Shown one piece after another: positions 8,368 to 16,439 of a DNA stretch of 64,000 nucleotides. The stretch's first letter is position 1, and every line of letters begins with the position of its first letter. The notes below the pieces were generated by a model that saw only the letters and a list, made by a program, of their open reading frames with translations, was not told the origin of the DNA and did not search any database. Source of the stretch: Ekhidna sp051379705 (GTDB taxonomy: Bacteria > Bacteroidota > Bacteroidia > Cytophagales > Cyclobacteriaceae); contig NZ_CP179868.1 of the NCBI RefSeq assembly GCF_051379705.1, forward strand, positions 3,658,001-3,722,000, read 5' to 3'. The position numbers and the translations under genes are program-made.

Positions 8368-9462
8368 CTAAACGGTCACTTCTACTTTTTTAGTCTCTGT
8401 TTGGGTTGCGTTACGGATGGCTACTTGCTGAGCAACACTTTCTGCAAGTTGCTTAAAGGAGTCGGCAATTTCACCATCTTTCATGGCTGCAGGATACCCA
8501 CTATCTCCGCTCTCTCTGATGGATTGTACAATTGGGATGTGTCCCAAAACTTCAACCCCATTCTTTTCGGCTAACTTTTTTCCGCCACCTTCTCCAAAGA
8601 TAAAGTATTTATTATCAGGCAGTTCTTCTGGTGTAAACCATGCCATATTTTCAACCAATCCCAAGATAGGTACGTTGATCTGAGGTTGCTTAAACATTGA
8701 AATGCCCTTTTGTGCATCTGCTAATGCTACCTTTTGAGGTGTGGTAACTACTAAAGCCCCAGTAACCGGAACAGCTTGTACGAGTGTTAAGTGAATATCA
8801 CTTGTGCCAGGAGGAAGATCAATCAAGAGATAATCCAATTCTCCCCACTTAGCATCAGTGATAAACTGCCTTAAAGCAGAACTTGCCATCGGACCTCTCC
8901 AAACTACCGCATCTTCACTATTTGTCAAAAAACCAATGGAAAGAAGCTTAACGCCATATTGCTGGATAGGGACAATCTTGTTTTTACCATCTTCTTGTAC
9001 AATACCTGGTTGCTCAAATTCACAATTGAACATGGTGGGGATGGATGGGCCGTAAATATCCGCGTCAATAATGCCAACATCAGCTCCTGTTCTGGCTAAG
9101 GCAACTGCAAGATTTGCAGCGACAGTAGACTTACCCACGCCACCTTTTCCAGAAGAAATGGCAATGATGTTTTTTACGCCTGGCAAGACTGGACCTTCAT
9201 CACGCTTGGTGGTCACGTTTGATGTCATGTTGATGACCAACTTCAAATCATCTCCAAGGTGCTTAGCTATTTTGTCCTCACAATCCTTTTTTATGACTTC
9301 CTTTAGCGGGCAGGCAGGAGTAGTAAGTACTACATCAAATGCTACCTTATTACCATCAATGTGAATATTTTGGATCATCTCCAGCGAAACCAAATCCTTT
9401 TTTAGATCCGGATCGATTACTTCACTGAGTGCTTTTAATAAGTTTTCCTTCGTCAATTCCAT
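8368..9462 (-). CDS. mrp: Mrp/ApbC family P-loop ATPase, Fe-S cluster carrier
   Basis: A 364-residue cytosolic protein with an N-terminal MIP18/DUF59 domain (about 5-80) and a C-terminal Mrp ATPase domain. The deviant Walker A SGKGGVGKST is at about 104-113; the switch motifs IIDADIYGPS and LLIDLPPGT follow. The C-terminal CxxC that bridges a [4Fe-4S] cluster in many ApbC proteins is absent: the equivalent stretch reads NMAWFTPEELPDNKY. Family role: ATP-dependent assembly and delivery of Fe-S clusters. It lies immediately upstream of the NFU gene. Confidence 0.92.
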   Translation of the reverse strand: MELTKENLLKALSEVIDPDLKKDLVSLEMIQNIHIDGNKVAFDVVLTTPACPLKEVIKKDCEDKIAKHLGDDLKLVINMTSNVTTKRDEGPVLPGVKNIIAISSGKGGVGKSTVAANLAVALARTGADVGIIDADIYGPSIPTMFNCEFEQPGIVQEDGKNKIVPIQQYGVKLLSIGFLTNSEDAVVWRGPMASSALRQFITDAKWGELDYLLIDLPPGTSDIHLTLVQAVPVTGALVVTTPQKVALADAQKGISMFKQPQINVPILGLVENMAWFTPEELPDNKYFIFGEGGGKKLAEKNGVEVLGHIPIVQSIRESGDSGYPAAMKDGEIADSFKQLAESVAQQVAIRNATQTETKKVEVTV

Positions 9463-9491
9463 TCGTGCCGCAAGTTATGATTTATCACGCA

Positions 9492-10802
9492 TTAATTCTC
9501 CCTGAGATATCCCCAGGCATGTAGCTTGTCACTATCTTCAAACCACCGATTACCTATATCAGTTCGGTAATACATGTTAGGAATCATAATATTTTTAATA
9601 CGAGTGTAAAGTTGCTGTTGCGCTTGCTTCATGGTGAGACCCATACCTGTTACAATCAATGCCACACCACTGCCTCCGGTTATCAACCACTCGTTGTTTA
9701 CTTTTTTCACATCTTCAATGTGAACTCCCTCATTCATAGGTTTCTTGAATACTATAGCGGCATCTTTCGAAAATGCTTCAAAGGTTTTTGGATCCTTATA
9801 TGGAAAGGGTGGAACAACTACACGGGCACCTACCTGAAAACCACTTTTCGTTTTTAGGTTAACTTTTTCCCCTCGCGCCAATTGATATAAAAAATCCCCG
9901 ATTGGATTAAGCATGCCATCAGCTTGAATGGAAATGGTCGGATAACCAAAGCGTGACGTGAATTCCAGAGGGTAAATACCATTGCTATTTACTATGCAGT
10001 TTACATCGATATAGCCCACATAGCCTTCTTCAGCTAATGTTGGCTCCATTTTCTTCAAAGTAGAATTGAAGATTTTGTTTGGCCCACTCCAAAACATGGT
10101 CGTACCCATTTCTCCAGTAGCAACACCTAATTCACCGGGAAAAAGCTTCTTATGCTCAAAATTGATATTGATTGGGTAAATAAATTCTTTTCCATTAAAA
10201 AAGGCACCAACACCCACTTCTACGCCAGTGTCTACTTTCTTTTGAAGCTGGTAAACTTTCACTTCATCACTCCAGGCGTTTTTGTAAGCACTTAATATTC
10301 TGAGGACATCACTGCCATCATCCTCCATACCTACAAACAGGAGTCGCTTAATATTCTGTGCCTCTCCACTGGGTTTTAGCACATACTTACCAGGATTTGC
10401 CTTTATATGTTCAATGCCAGCATCAAATGAGTCAAATTCGTGATAGTTGAGAATATTGACTTTGTGCTTTTTGAGCTCACTTTGACCAAAGGATCGATCA
10501 TCTTCAAGCTTGTCGGTATACGCTGAGCCGCCTACCACATACTTTCCCCGGGCGCGGAGCTTTTCTGCTTTTTCACCTTGTCCAAGTACATCGTCAAACA
10601 CAATTAAGTCAGCCCAGTCTACTTCTATTTCCCAATCATCGACCTTTTCTACAAACCCGTTTCCTATTTCTTTTTCACTTTCTTCTTCAATGAAATACTT
10701 CACATGGTGCCCTTCCTGTGTACATAACCAGGCGATATCGCTAATTAAGCCAGAGATAGAAACAAATAGAATGTTCACCGGATTTGATGTCTGCTTAGGC
10801 AT
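9492..10802 (-). CDS. PurD-like ATP-grasp ligase of unknown substrate
   Basis: A 436-residue cytosolic protein with the length and architecture of phosphoribosylamine-glycine ligase: N-terminal Rossmann-like region, ATP-grasp core (about 105-335) and a GARS C-like tail. Segments KYVLKPSGEAQ, EVGVGAFFNG and EFTSRFGYPT correspond to PurD motifs, the last replacing the usual EFNVRFGDPE. The glycine-rich N terminus of true PurD (GxGGREHA) is missing. It is therefore a diverged paralogue rather than certain PurD. A TACTTTTG promoter box lies 14 bases upstream, and the gene begins the minus-strand run towards mrp and NFU. Confidence 0.7.
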   Translation of the reverse strand: MPKQTSNPVNILFVSISGLISDIAWLCTQEGHHVKYFIEEESEKEIGNGFVEKVDDWEIEVDWADLIVFDDVLGQGEKAEKLRARGKYVVGGSAYTDKLEDDRSFGQSELKKHKVNILNYHEFDSFDAGIEHIKANPGKYVLKPSGEAQNIKRLLFVGMEDDGSDVLRILSAYKNAWSDEVKVYQLQKKVDTGVEVGVGAFFNGKEFIYPININFEHKKLFPGELGVATGEMGTTMFWSGPNKIFNSTLKKMEPTLAEEGYVGYIDVNCIVNSNGIYPLEFTSRFGYPTISIQADGMLNPIGDFLYQLARGEKVNLKTKSGFQVGARVVVPPFPYKDPKTFEAFSKDAAIVFKKPMNEGVHIEDVKKVNNEWLITGGSGVALIVTGMGLTMKQAQQQLYTRIKNIMIPNMYYRTDIGNRWFEDSDKLHAWGYLREN

Positions 10803-10815
10803 GGATTTTTTTATT

Positions 10816-10823
10816 CAAAAGTA
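10816..10823 (-). promoter_or_regulatory. Candidate -7 box (TACTTTTG) for the PurD-like gene
   Basis: On the minus strand this matches the Bacteroidota -7 consensus TAnnTTTG, 13-14 bases before the start codon. It shares the 83-base divergent gap with the dnaG box at 10862. A clear -33 TTG is not visible. Confidence 0.4.
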
Positions 10824-10861
10824 GAATGAAAAACTGATGATTTAGTATCCTTTTTATCAGG

Positions 10862-10869
10862 TAATTTTG
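10862..10869 (+). promoter_or_regulatory. Candidate -7 box (TAATTTTG) for dnaG
   Basis: Exact TAnnTTTG match 16 bases before the dnaG ATG. If used, the mRNA leader would be about 10 bases or less. No convincing -33 TTG is seen at the expected distance. Confidence 0.45.
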
Positions 10870-10885
10870 CAATCCAGATTTTATT

Positions 10886-12811
10886 ATGATCCATCCTTCT
10901 ACAATCGAAGAAATTAAGAACCGAATCGACATTGTCGAGGTAGTAGGTGACTTTGTCACTCTGAAGAGATCTGGGTCAAGTTACAAGGCACTCAGTCCTT
11001 TCACAAACGAAAAAACGCCCTCGTTTTACGTCGTTCCATCAAAAGGTATTTTCAAGGATTTTAGTTCTGGCAAGGGTGGTGATGCTATCACTTTCGTAAT
11101 GGAAGTGGATGGCCTGAGCTATGTGGAGGCATTAAAATACCTTGCGGGTAAGTACGGAATAGAAATAAAAGAGGAAGAGCAGTCAGATGAAGCCCTTCAG
11201 GCTCAAAATAAACGGGAAAGCCTATATATCGTCCTAAATTTTGCCAAGGAGTATTTCGAAGATGTTTTGCACAATTCAGAAGAAGGGAAGTCTATTGGTC
11301 TGACTTATTTCAAGGAACGAGGATTTACAGATGAGACTGTCAAGAAGTTTGAGTTGGGCTACTCTAAAGAACTTTGGGATGGATTATTGAACGAGGCGAT
11401 AAACAAGGGGTACAAAAAAGAATTACTTGCAGAAGCTGGTTTGATTATAGACAAGGAAGGCAAAACCTACGATCGTTTTCGAAGCAGGGTGATGTTTCCC
11501 ATTCACAATGTGTCCGGAAAAACCATCGCTTTTGGAGGTAGAAAGCTTTCAAGCACAGATAAATCTGCCAAATACATCAACAGCCCAGAGACTGAACTCT
11601 ATTTCAAGAGTAAGGTGCTCTACGGAATGTATCAGGGTAAGAATGCGATCCGAAAGGAAGATAATTGCTATTTGGTAGAAGGCTATACTGATGTTATTTC
11701 TATGCATCAGGCTGGAATCGAAAATGTAGTTTCTTCCTCAGGTACGGCTTTGACCGAGGATCAAGTGAAGCTCATTCGGAGGTACAGTGAAAATACAACC
11801 GTCATATTTGATGGAGATCAGGCAGGTATTAAGGCTTCCATGCGTGGAATAGATTTGCTTTTGGAGGGCGACCTGAATGTGAAAGCTGTGGCACTTCCTG
11901 AAGGCGAGGATCCTGATAGTTATGCCCGGCAACTTGGAGCCGCAGGTTTTAGAGAGTATGTCGCCGAAGAAGCTCAGGACATCATTCGGTTTAAGACCAA
12001 AGTCCTCCTAGATGAAACCGGCAATGATCCGGTAAAGAAGGCGGGAGTTATTAAAGACATTGTATCCAGCATTACCAAGATCAATGATCCGGTGAAAAGG
12101 ACTGTTTACATCAAGGAATGTAGTGACTTGCTAGGTATTGCCGAATCAGTTTTGATTGCGGAGCAAAATAAGATCCTCATTGAGAAAAGGAGAGGACAAA
12201 GGAGAGATGAACCACCAGTGCCTATCGAAATGCCTCCATTCCCGATGGAGGATGAGATGGTTGATAATCTTGATATCAGCAAGATTATTGAGTTTCAGGA
12301 ACGTGAAAGTGTCCGTGTGCTTGTAAACTATGGTAAGAATAAAATTCAAACGCGCGAGCTTCAGGATCAATACCTTATCGATTATTTTCTGAACGAAGCA
12401 GATGAAATTCAGTTTACCAATGAGACTTATCGAAAAATAGTAGAGGTGTTTCAGGAAAAATTGCGCGAAGGAGAGGTGATAGATGGAGAATTTTTGTTGA
12501 ATCATGAAGATGAAGAAGTAAGGAAAACAGTCATCGATCTAAGTGCAGAGAAATACGAGCTAAGTGAAAACTGGAGCGAAAAATACCAGATTCATGTACC
12601 GCGAGAAACAGAATTCTTAAAAGACGTTACATATTCCAATGTCCTTCGTTTGAAGTTTAGAATTGTGCAGCAGTTGATCCAAGAAGAAACGGAGAAGTTG
12701 AAGCACACGACAAACGAAGCAGAGGTTGATGAACTTTTAGATGATATAAATGAGTTGAAGAAAGTATCGGTGGAGATCGCCAAAATATTAGGAAACGTAT
12801 TAGTAGGATAA
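10886..12811 (+). CDS. dnaG: DNA primase DnaG, zinc ligands lost
   Basis: Replicative primase of 641 residues that makes RNA primers for DNA polymerase. The N-terminal domain has the zinc-ribbon framework (SPFTNEKTPSF, then FKDFSSGKGG), but the four ligands C, H, C, C of the E. coli enzyme are S37, T40, D58 and S61, with spacing preserved. The catalytic TOPRIM region follows with LVEGYTDVISM, SSGTAL and FDGDQAG (about 260-320). The C-terminal DnaB-interacting region is diverged. It is the first gene of a run with ribBA (3-base gap), a secreted unknown and surE. Enzyme identity is secure; loss of zinc binding is read directly from the sequence. Confidence 0.95.
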   Translation: MIHPSTIEEIKNRIDIVEVVGDFVTLKRSGSSYKALSPFTNEKTPSFYVVPSKGIFKDFSSGKGGDAITFVMEVDGLSYVEALKYLAGKYGIEIKEEEQSDEALQAQNKRESLYIVLNFAKEYFEDVLHNSEEGKSIGLTYFKERGFTDETVKKFELGYSKELWDGLLNEAINKGYKKELLAEAGLIIDKEGKTYDRFRSRVMFPIHNVSGKTIAFGGRKLSSTDKSAKYINSPETELYFKSKVLYGMYQGKNAIRKEDNCYLVEGYTDVISMHQAGIENVVSSSGTALTEDQVKLIRRYSENTTVIFDGDQAGIKASMRGIDLLLEGDLNVKAVALPEGEDPDSYARQLGAAGFREYVAEEAQDIIRFKTKVLLDETGNDPVKKAGVIKDIVSSITKINDPVKRTVYIKECSDLLGIAESVLIAEQNKILIEKRRGQRRDEPPVPIEMPPFPMEDEMVDNLDISKIIEFQERESVRVLVNYGKNKIQTRELQDQYLIDYFLNEADEIQFTNETYRKIVEVFQEKLREGEVIDGEFLLNHEDEEVRKTVIDLSAEKYELSENWSEKYQIHVPRETEFLKDVTYSNVLRLKFRIVQQLIQEETEKLKHTTNEAEVDELLDDINELKKVSVEIAKILGNVLVG

Positions 12812-12814
12812 GCA

Positions 12815-14014
12815 ATGCTTGATAAAATTGAAGAAGCCATCGAGGCTATAAAAAATGGAGAAGTGATCATCGTGGTAGATGACGAGGATAGAGAGAATGA
12901 GGGCGACTTCATTTGTGCGGCCGAGAAGGTCACACCGGACATCATCAACTTCATGTCTAAAGAGGGCAGAGGACTCATATGCGCATCGCTTCCTGAAAAT
13001 AGATGTAAGGAGCTGGATTTGGATCTCATGGTTGGAAAAAATACAGCCACATTTGAAACACCATTTACAGTTTCAGTTGACTTGATTGGGCATGGCACTA
13101 CAACCGGAATATCTACATCAGATCGGGCAAAGACTATCCAAGCTTTAGTGAACCCTGATACAAGACCTGAGGATTTAGGCAGACCTGGACATATTTTCCC
13201 GCTAAAAGCCAAGCAAGGAGGCGTTTTGAGGAGGGCTGGTCATACGGAAGCAGCGGTTGATTTTTCAAGGCTTGCCGGACTTACACCTGGTGGGGTTTTG
13301 GTAGAAATTCTCAAAGATGATGGCACAATGGCAAGGCTGCCTGACTGTAGAGAGATTGCAAACAAATTTGGTTTGAAGCTCGTTTCGATTGCCGACCTTA
13401 TCGAGTATAGAATGGAGAAGGAATCGTTGATAGAAGAGCAGATAGAGGTTAAAATGCCCACAAGCTGGGGTGACTTTCAACTAAAAGCTTTCAAGCAGGT
13501 AAATACAGGTGAGGAACACCTAGCCCTTGTAAAGGGAACCTGGGAAAAAGATGAACCTGTGATGGTGCGGGTGCACAGTTCATGTGTCACAGGTGATATT
13601 TTTGGATCATGTAGGTGTGATTGTGGAGGGCAGCTTCATGGTGCAATGAAAATGGTAGAAGAGGAAGGTAAAGGTGTGGTGCTATACATGAATCAGGAAG
13701 GCCGTGGAATCGGTCTAATGAATAAATTGAAAGCGTATAAGCTGCAGGAAGAAGGGAAAGATACCGTAGAAGCTAACTTAGAGCTAGGATTTAAATCAGA
13801 CCAAAGAGATTATGGTGTAGGTGCACAAATTTTACGCAAGCTGGGTATAACAAAGCTTCGGCTGATTACCAACAATCCCAAGAAGCGTGTAGGCTTGATG
13901 GGATATGGTCTCGAAATTGTTGAAAACATTGGCATAGAAATAGCTCCTAACAAGCACAACCAAAAATATCTAGAAACCAAAAGGGATAAACTGGGACACG
14001 AGATTTTGAAATGA
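12815..14014 (+). CDS. ribBA: Bifunctional DHBP synthase / GTP cyclohydrolase II
   Basis: A 399-residue fusion catalysing the two entry steps of riboflavin synthesis: ribulose-5-phosphate to 3,4-dihydroxy-2-butanone 4-phosphate (residues 1-200) and GTP to the diaminopyrimidine (about 205-395). RibB motifs DDEDRENEGDF and RAGHTEAAVDF are intact. RibA zinc ligands C257, C268 and C270 and the QEGRGIGL motif are present, so both halves should be active. It follows dnaG by 3 bases and overlaps the next gene by 4. I see no FMN riboswitch upstream. Confidence 0.96.
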   Translation: MLDKIEEAIEAIKNGEVIIVVDDEDRENEGDFICAAEKVTPDIINFMSKEGRGLICASLPENRCKELDLDLMVGKNTATFETPFTVSVDLIGHGTTTGISTSDRAKTIQALVNPDTRPEDLGRPGHIFPLKAKQGGVLRRAGHTEAAVDFSRLAGLTPGGVLVEILKDDGTMARLPDCREIANKFGLKLVSIADLIEYRMEKESLIEEQIEVKMPTSWGDFQLKAFKQVNTGEEHLALVKGTWEKDEPVMVRVHSSCVTGDIFGSCRCDCGGQLHGAMKMVEEEGKGVVLYMNQEGRGIGLMNKLKAYKLQEEGKDTVEANLELGFKSDQRDYGVGAQILRKLGITKLRLITNNPKKRVGLMGYGLEIVENIGIEIAPNKHNQKYLETKRDKLGHEILK

Positions 14015-14613
14015 GGTACTTATTCATTTTTCTTTTACTAGTCGGCACTCATAGTCTTGCTGCACAGACATTTTCTTCTGATGTCTTCCATGAAGGATTT
14101 TTGGTAACCTCAGAAAGAGATACAATTAAAGGTGATCTCAAATATGATCTTGATGCCAATATACTGACAGTCATCAAGGAAGGAAGGACCAAGTCATTTT
14201 CAAGTCACAAGGTATTTTACTTTGAAATTTTTGATGTTATACTGAATAACTATCGACAGTTTTACAGCATTCCTTATACTGTCAACTACGATTATAAAAT
14301 TCCTGTATTTTTTGAGTTGGTTTATGAAGGCAAGCTCTCGCTAATGGCTCGTGAGCATATTGTTAGCCAGACGGTGAATACATCATCAGCTTATTGGGGA
14401 GGAGGAAATGGCACTCGCCTTGTCGTTGAGTACACTTTTTATTTCTTGAATAGCGAAGGAGAAATTACCTATTATAGTGGTAGAAAGAAGGATCTTCTTA
14501 TACTGATGAGCAAGAAGCAATCAGACATTAAAAAGTTTATAAAAGACAATAAGCTGGATACAGATCAGATGACTGATCTTGTAAGAATTACAGCTTTTTT
14601 TAATTCAATCTAA
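14011..14613 (+). CDS. Exported protein of unknown function
   Basis: A 200-residue protein with a clear signal peptide (about 1-19, ending SLAAQ) and no recognised domain. The mature part is beta-rich and hydrophilic with many aromatic residues, and lacks a lipobox or sorting domain, so a periplasmic location is likeliest. Its ATG overlaps the ribBA stop (ATGA), and surE starts 2 bases after its stop. Similar in style to Bacteroidota proteins of a few hundred residues annotated as hypothetical. I do not assign a function. Confidence 0.75.
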   Translation: MRYLFIFLLLVGTHSLAAQTFSSDVFHEGFLVTSERDTIKGDLKYDLDANILTVIKEGRTKSFSSHKVFYFEIFDVILNNYRQFYSIPYTVNYDYKIPVFFELVYEGKLSLMAREHIVSQTVNTSSAYWGGGNGTRLVVEYTFYFLNSEGEITYYSGRKKDLLILMSKKQSDIKKFIKDNKLDTDQMTDLVRITAFFNSI

Positions 14614-14615
14614 CA

Positions 14616-15386
14616 ATGGCAAAACCCCTTATTCTGGTAAGCAATGATGACGGCATTACCTCACGAGGAATTCGAAAACTCGTAAATGTGGTCAAAGAAC
14701 TAGGCGAAGTGATCGTAGTAGCTCCTGACAGTCCTCAATCAGGCATGGGACATGCTATCACTGTAGGTGATACGCTCAGATTGACCAAAAATGACCTATT
14801 CGGTGATATTGAAGCCTATGAGTGTAGCGGTACACCCGCAGACTGTATAAAATTGGCCAAGCACTATGTATTGAAAGGGAGACAGATCGATTTGGTGGTT
14901 TCAGGAGTAAATCATGGAAGTAACAGTTCCATAAGTGTACTTTATTCAGGAACCATGAGTGCGGCAATTGAAGGTGCCATTGAAGGAGTGCCATCTATTG
15001 GTTTTTCACTTTGTGATTATGATCCTTCTGCTGACATGGATCATACCGACGAATACATTAGAAAAGTGACTGAAGAAGCTTTGAAAAACGGAATCCCAAA
15101 AGGAATAGCGCTCAATGTTAATTTCCCTGCACACCAAAAGGAATCGATAAAAGGAATCAAAGTTTGCCGCCAGGCAAATGCTAACTGGGAGGAGGATTTT
15201 GATGAGAGAAAGGATCCATATGGTAGAACCTACTTCTGGATGGTAGGAAACTTTGTGAATCACGACAAAGGTGAGGACAATGATGAATGGGCGCTAGCCA
15301 ATAATTATGTTTCAATAGTGCCATGTCAATTTGATATGACCGGCCATCATGCCATTGCCCAACTCAACGAGGCGTGGGATATTTGA
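14616..15386 (+). CDS. surE: 5'/3'-nucleotidase SurE
   Basis: Cytosolic metal-dependent phosphatase of 256 residues acting on nucleoside monophosphates and short polyphosphates. The SNDDG motif (metal-binding D11 and D12) opens the protein, and SGVNHGSN near residue 97 and the YSGTMSAA segment complete the active site. Length matches the family. It closes the dnaG-ribBA-unknown-surE run and overlaps the convergent small-protein gene by 23 bases. Confidence 0.95.
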   Translation: MAKPLILVSNDDGITSRGIRKLVNVVKELGEVIVVAPDSPQSGMGHAITVGDTLRLTKNDLFGDIEAYECSGTPADCIKLAKHYVLKGRQIDLVVSGVNHGSNSSISVLYSGTMSAAIEGAIEGVPSIGFSLCDYDPSADMDHTDEYIRKVTEEALKNGIPKGIALNVNFPAHQKESIKGIKVCRQANANWEEDFDERKDPYGRTYFWMVGNFVNHDKGEDNDEWALANNYVSIVPCQFDMTGHHAIAQLNEAWDI

Positions 15387-15822
15387 GAACACTCTGGATG
15401 ATTTCACGCTCGTCACGAATGATTGAAATACCACCAGCGCTTGTTGCATTGGTTCCACCAGTTAAGTAAATACTCTTTGCTTTTTTCATTCTTTCACTGG
15501 CAGCAATTCCTGAAAGACCAGCACCGATAAACATTACTCCAGCAAGTAATCCCGTAACTATTGTGCCCGATTGCAATCCAGAATCACCGCTAGAATCTCC
15601 CGATGCAACAGCAAAAACAAGAGAACCTGCCAACATAGTATAGGCTGTAATTCGAGAAGTGTTATGTTTTTTAATCATAATCCTTGCTGAGCCTGATTCA
15701 TTTTGCTGAAGCAGAAATTGACGAATTTCTGATGCTTCCATGTTGTTGAAATCTGTTTTCGCCTGACTAAAAAGTGAAAGGACAAGTACAAATGAGAAGA
15801 TTGTAGTAAGTAGAGTTTTCAT
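15364..15822 (-). CDS. Small exported/membrane protein, paralogue of upstream gene
   Basis: A 152-residue protein with a signal peptide (1-21) and two hydrophobic, Gly/Ser-rich segments (about 57-75 and 85-110). It shares order and motifs with the protein at 15839-16267: an EIR(K/Q)xxL segment followed by QN(D/E)S, then two glycine-rich membrane segments. It starts 16 bases after that gene, so the pair is a tandem duplication in one transcript. Function unknown. Confidence 0.7.
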   Translation of the reverse strand: MKTLLTTIFSFVLVLSLFSQAKTDFNNMEASEIRQFLLQQNESGSARIMIKKHNTSRITAYTMLAGSLVFAVASGDSSGDSGLQSGTIVTGLLAGVMFIGAGLSGIAASERMKKAKSIYLTGGTNATSAGGISIIRDEREIIQSVLKYPTPR

Positions 15823-15838
15823 AGCGATTAAATTTTGG

Positions 15839-16267
15839 TCAATGATGAATAGTGGTATAAATGCTCGAACTATTTCTGATATATACTTTAGAAGATGGAT
15901 TAGGTGGAATAGAGGCTGCTTTGTAAACTTTTAGAGAATTGGAATATGCAGTCTCTGATATTATCGTAAAAAGGAGACCTGAACCAATAAGCACCCCACC
16001 CATTAAACCGCCGATATTTACTTCCTGACTATTACTTGGACTAGAGCTTGACATCAAGCTAATTGCTCCGACAACAAAGCCTAAAATTGAAAGCCCTTTT
16101 GTTGCTTGATGTAATTCCATTAGGTTGTTAGCTTTCTCTGAGTCATTCTGACTCAGAATAAGTTTGCGGATTTCTTTTCTCGAGAGAGTATCCAGGTTTT
16201 GAGAGTACTGACCAGAGACTGGAAGAAATATTGAAATACTGACGATTAAGGTGATGATTTTCTTCAT
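15839..16267 (-). CDS. Small exported/membrane protein, first of a tandem pair
   Basis: A 142-residue protein with a signal peptide (1-19), a charged EIRKLILSQNDS motif, and two hydrophobic segments (about 57-72 and 84-104) rich in Gly and Ser. It is paralogous to the next gene on the same strand. Two AT-rich palindromes lie 30-75 bases upstream of its ATG. The hairpin-like pair of membrane segments suggests an inner-membrane location. No known family is recognised. Confidence 0.7.
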   Translation of the reverse strand: MKKIITLIVSISIFLPVSGQYSQNLDTLSRKEIRKLILSQNDSEKANNLMELHQATKGLSILGFVVGAISLMSSSSPSNSQEVNIGGLMGGVLIGSGLLFTIISETAYSNSLKVYKAASIPPNPSSKVYIRNSSSIYTTIHH

Positions 16268-16299
16268 TACTGGTGATTGGTTGTAATATGATATATAAT

Positions 16300-16340
16300 G
16301 TTTTTATAAAAACAGAGGCAGACTTTTTTTATAAAAAAGT
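16300..16340. promoter_or_regulatory. Two AT-rich palindromes upstream of the tandem paralogues
   Basis: A perfect 14-base palindrome of the form GTTTTTATAAAAAC occupies 16300-16313 and a near-perfect ACT(7)ATA(6)GT palindrome occupies 16322-16340. They lie 33-73 bases before the ATG at 16267 in an otherwise non-coding 172-base gap. They may be operator sites, or a bidirectional terminator for the convergent-free gap; no protein is assigned. Confidence 0.35.
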
Positions 16341-16439
16341 GCACCTATCTCAACGTATTTAAGGAATTGGTCAGTTTACAAGTAAGTATGAGTTGTGGGT
16401 AAAAACCCCTAAAATGAATCTGAATTTTTAAAATAGTAA

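Noticed and set aside
12811..12815. FMN riboswitch before ribBA
   Set aside because: Only 3 bases separate dnaG and ribBA, too short for an aptamer.
12592..13212. Long minus-strand frame antisense to dnaG/ribBA
   Set aside because: Serine/phenylalanine-rich shadow translation of well-supported genes; no family motif.
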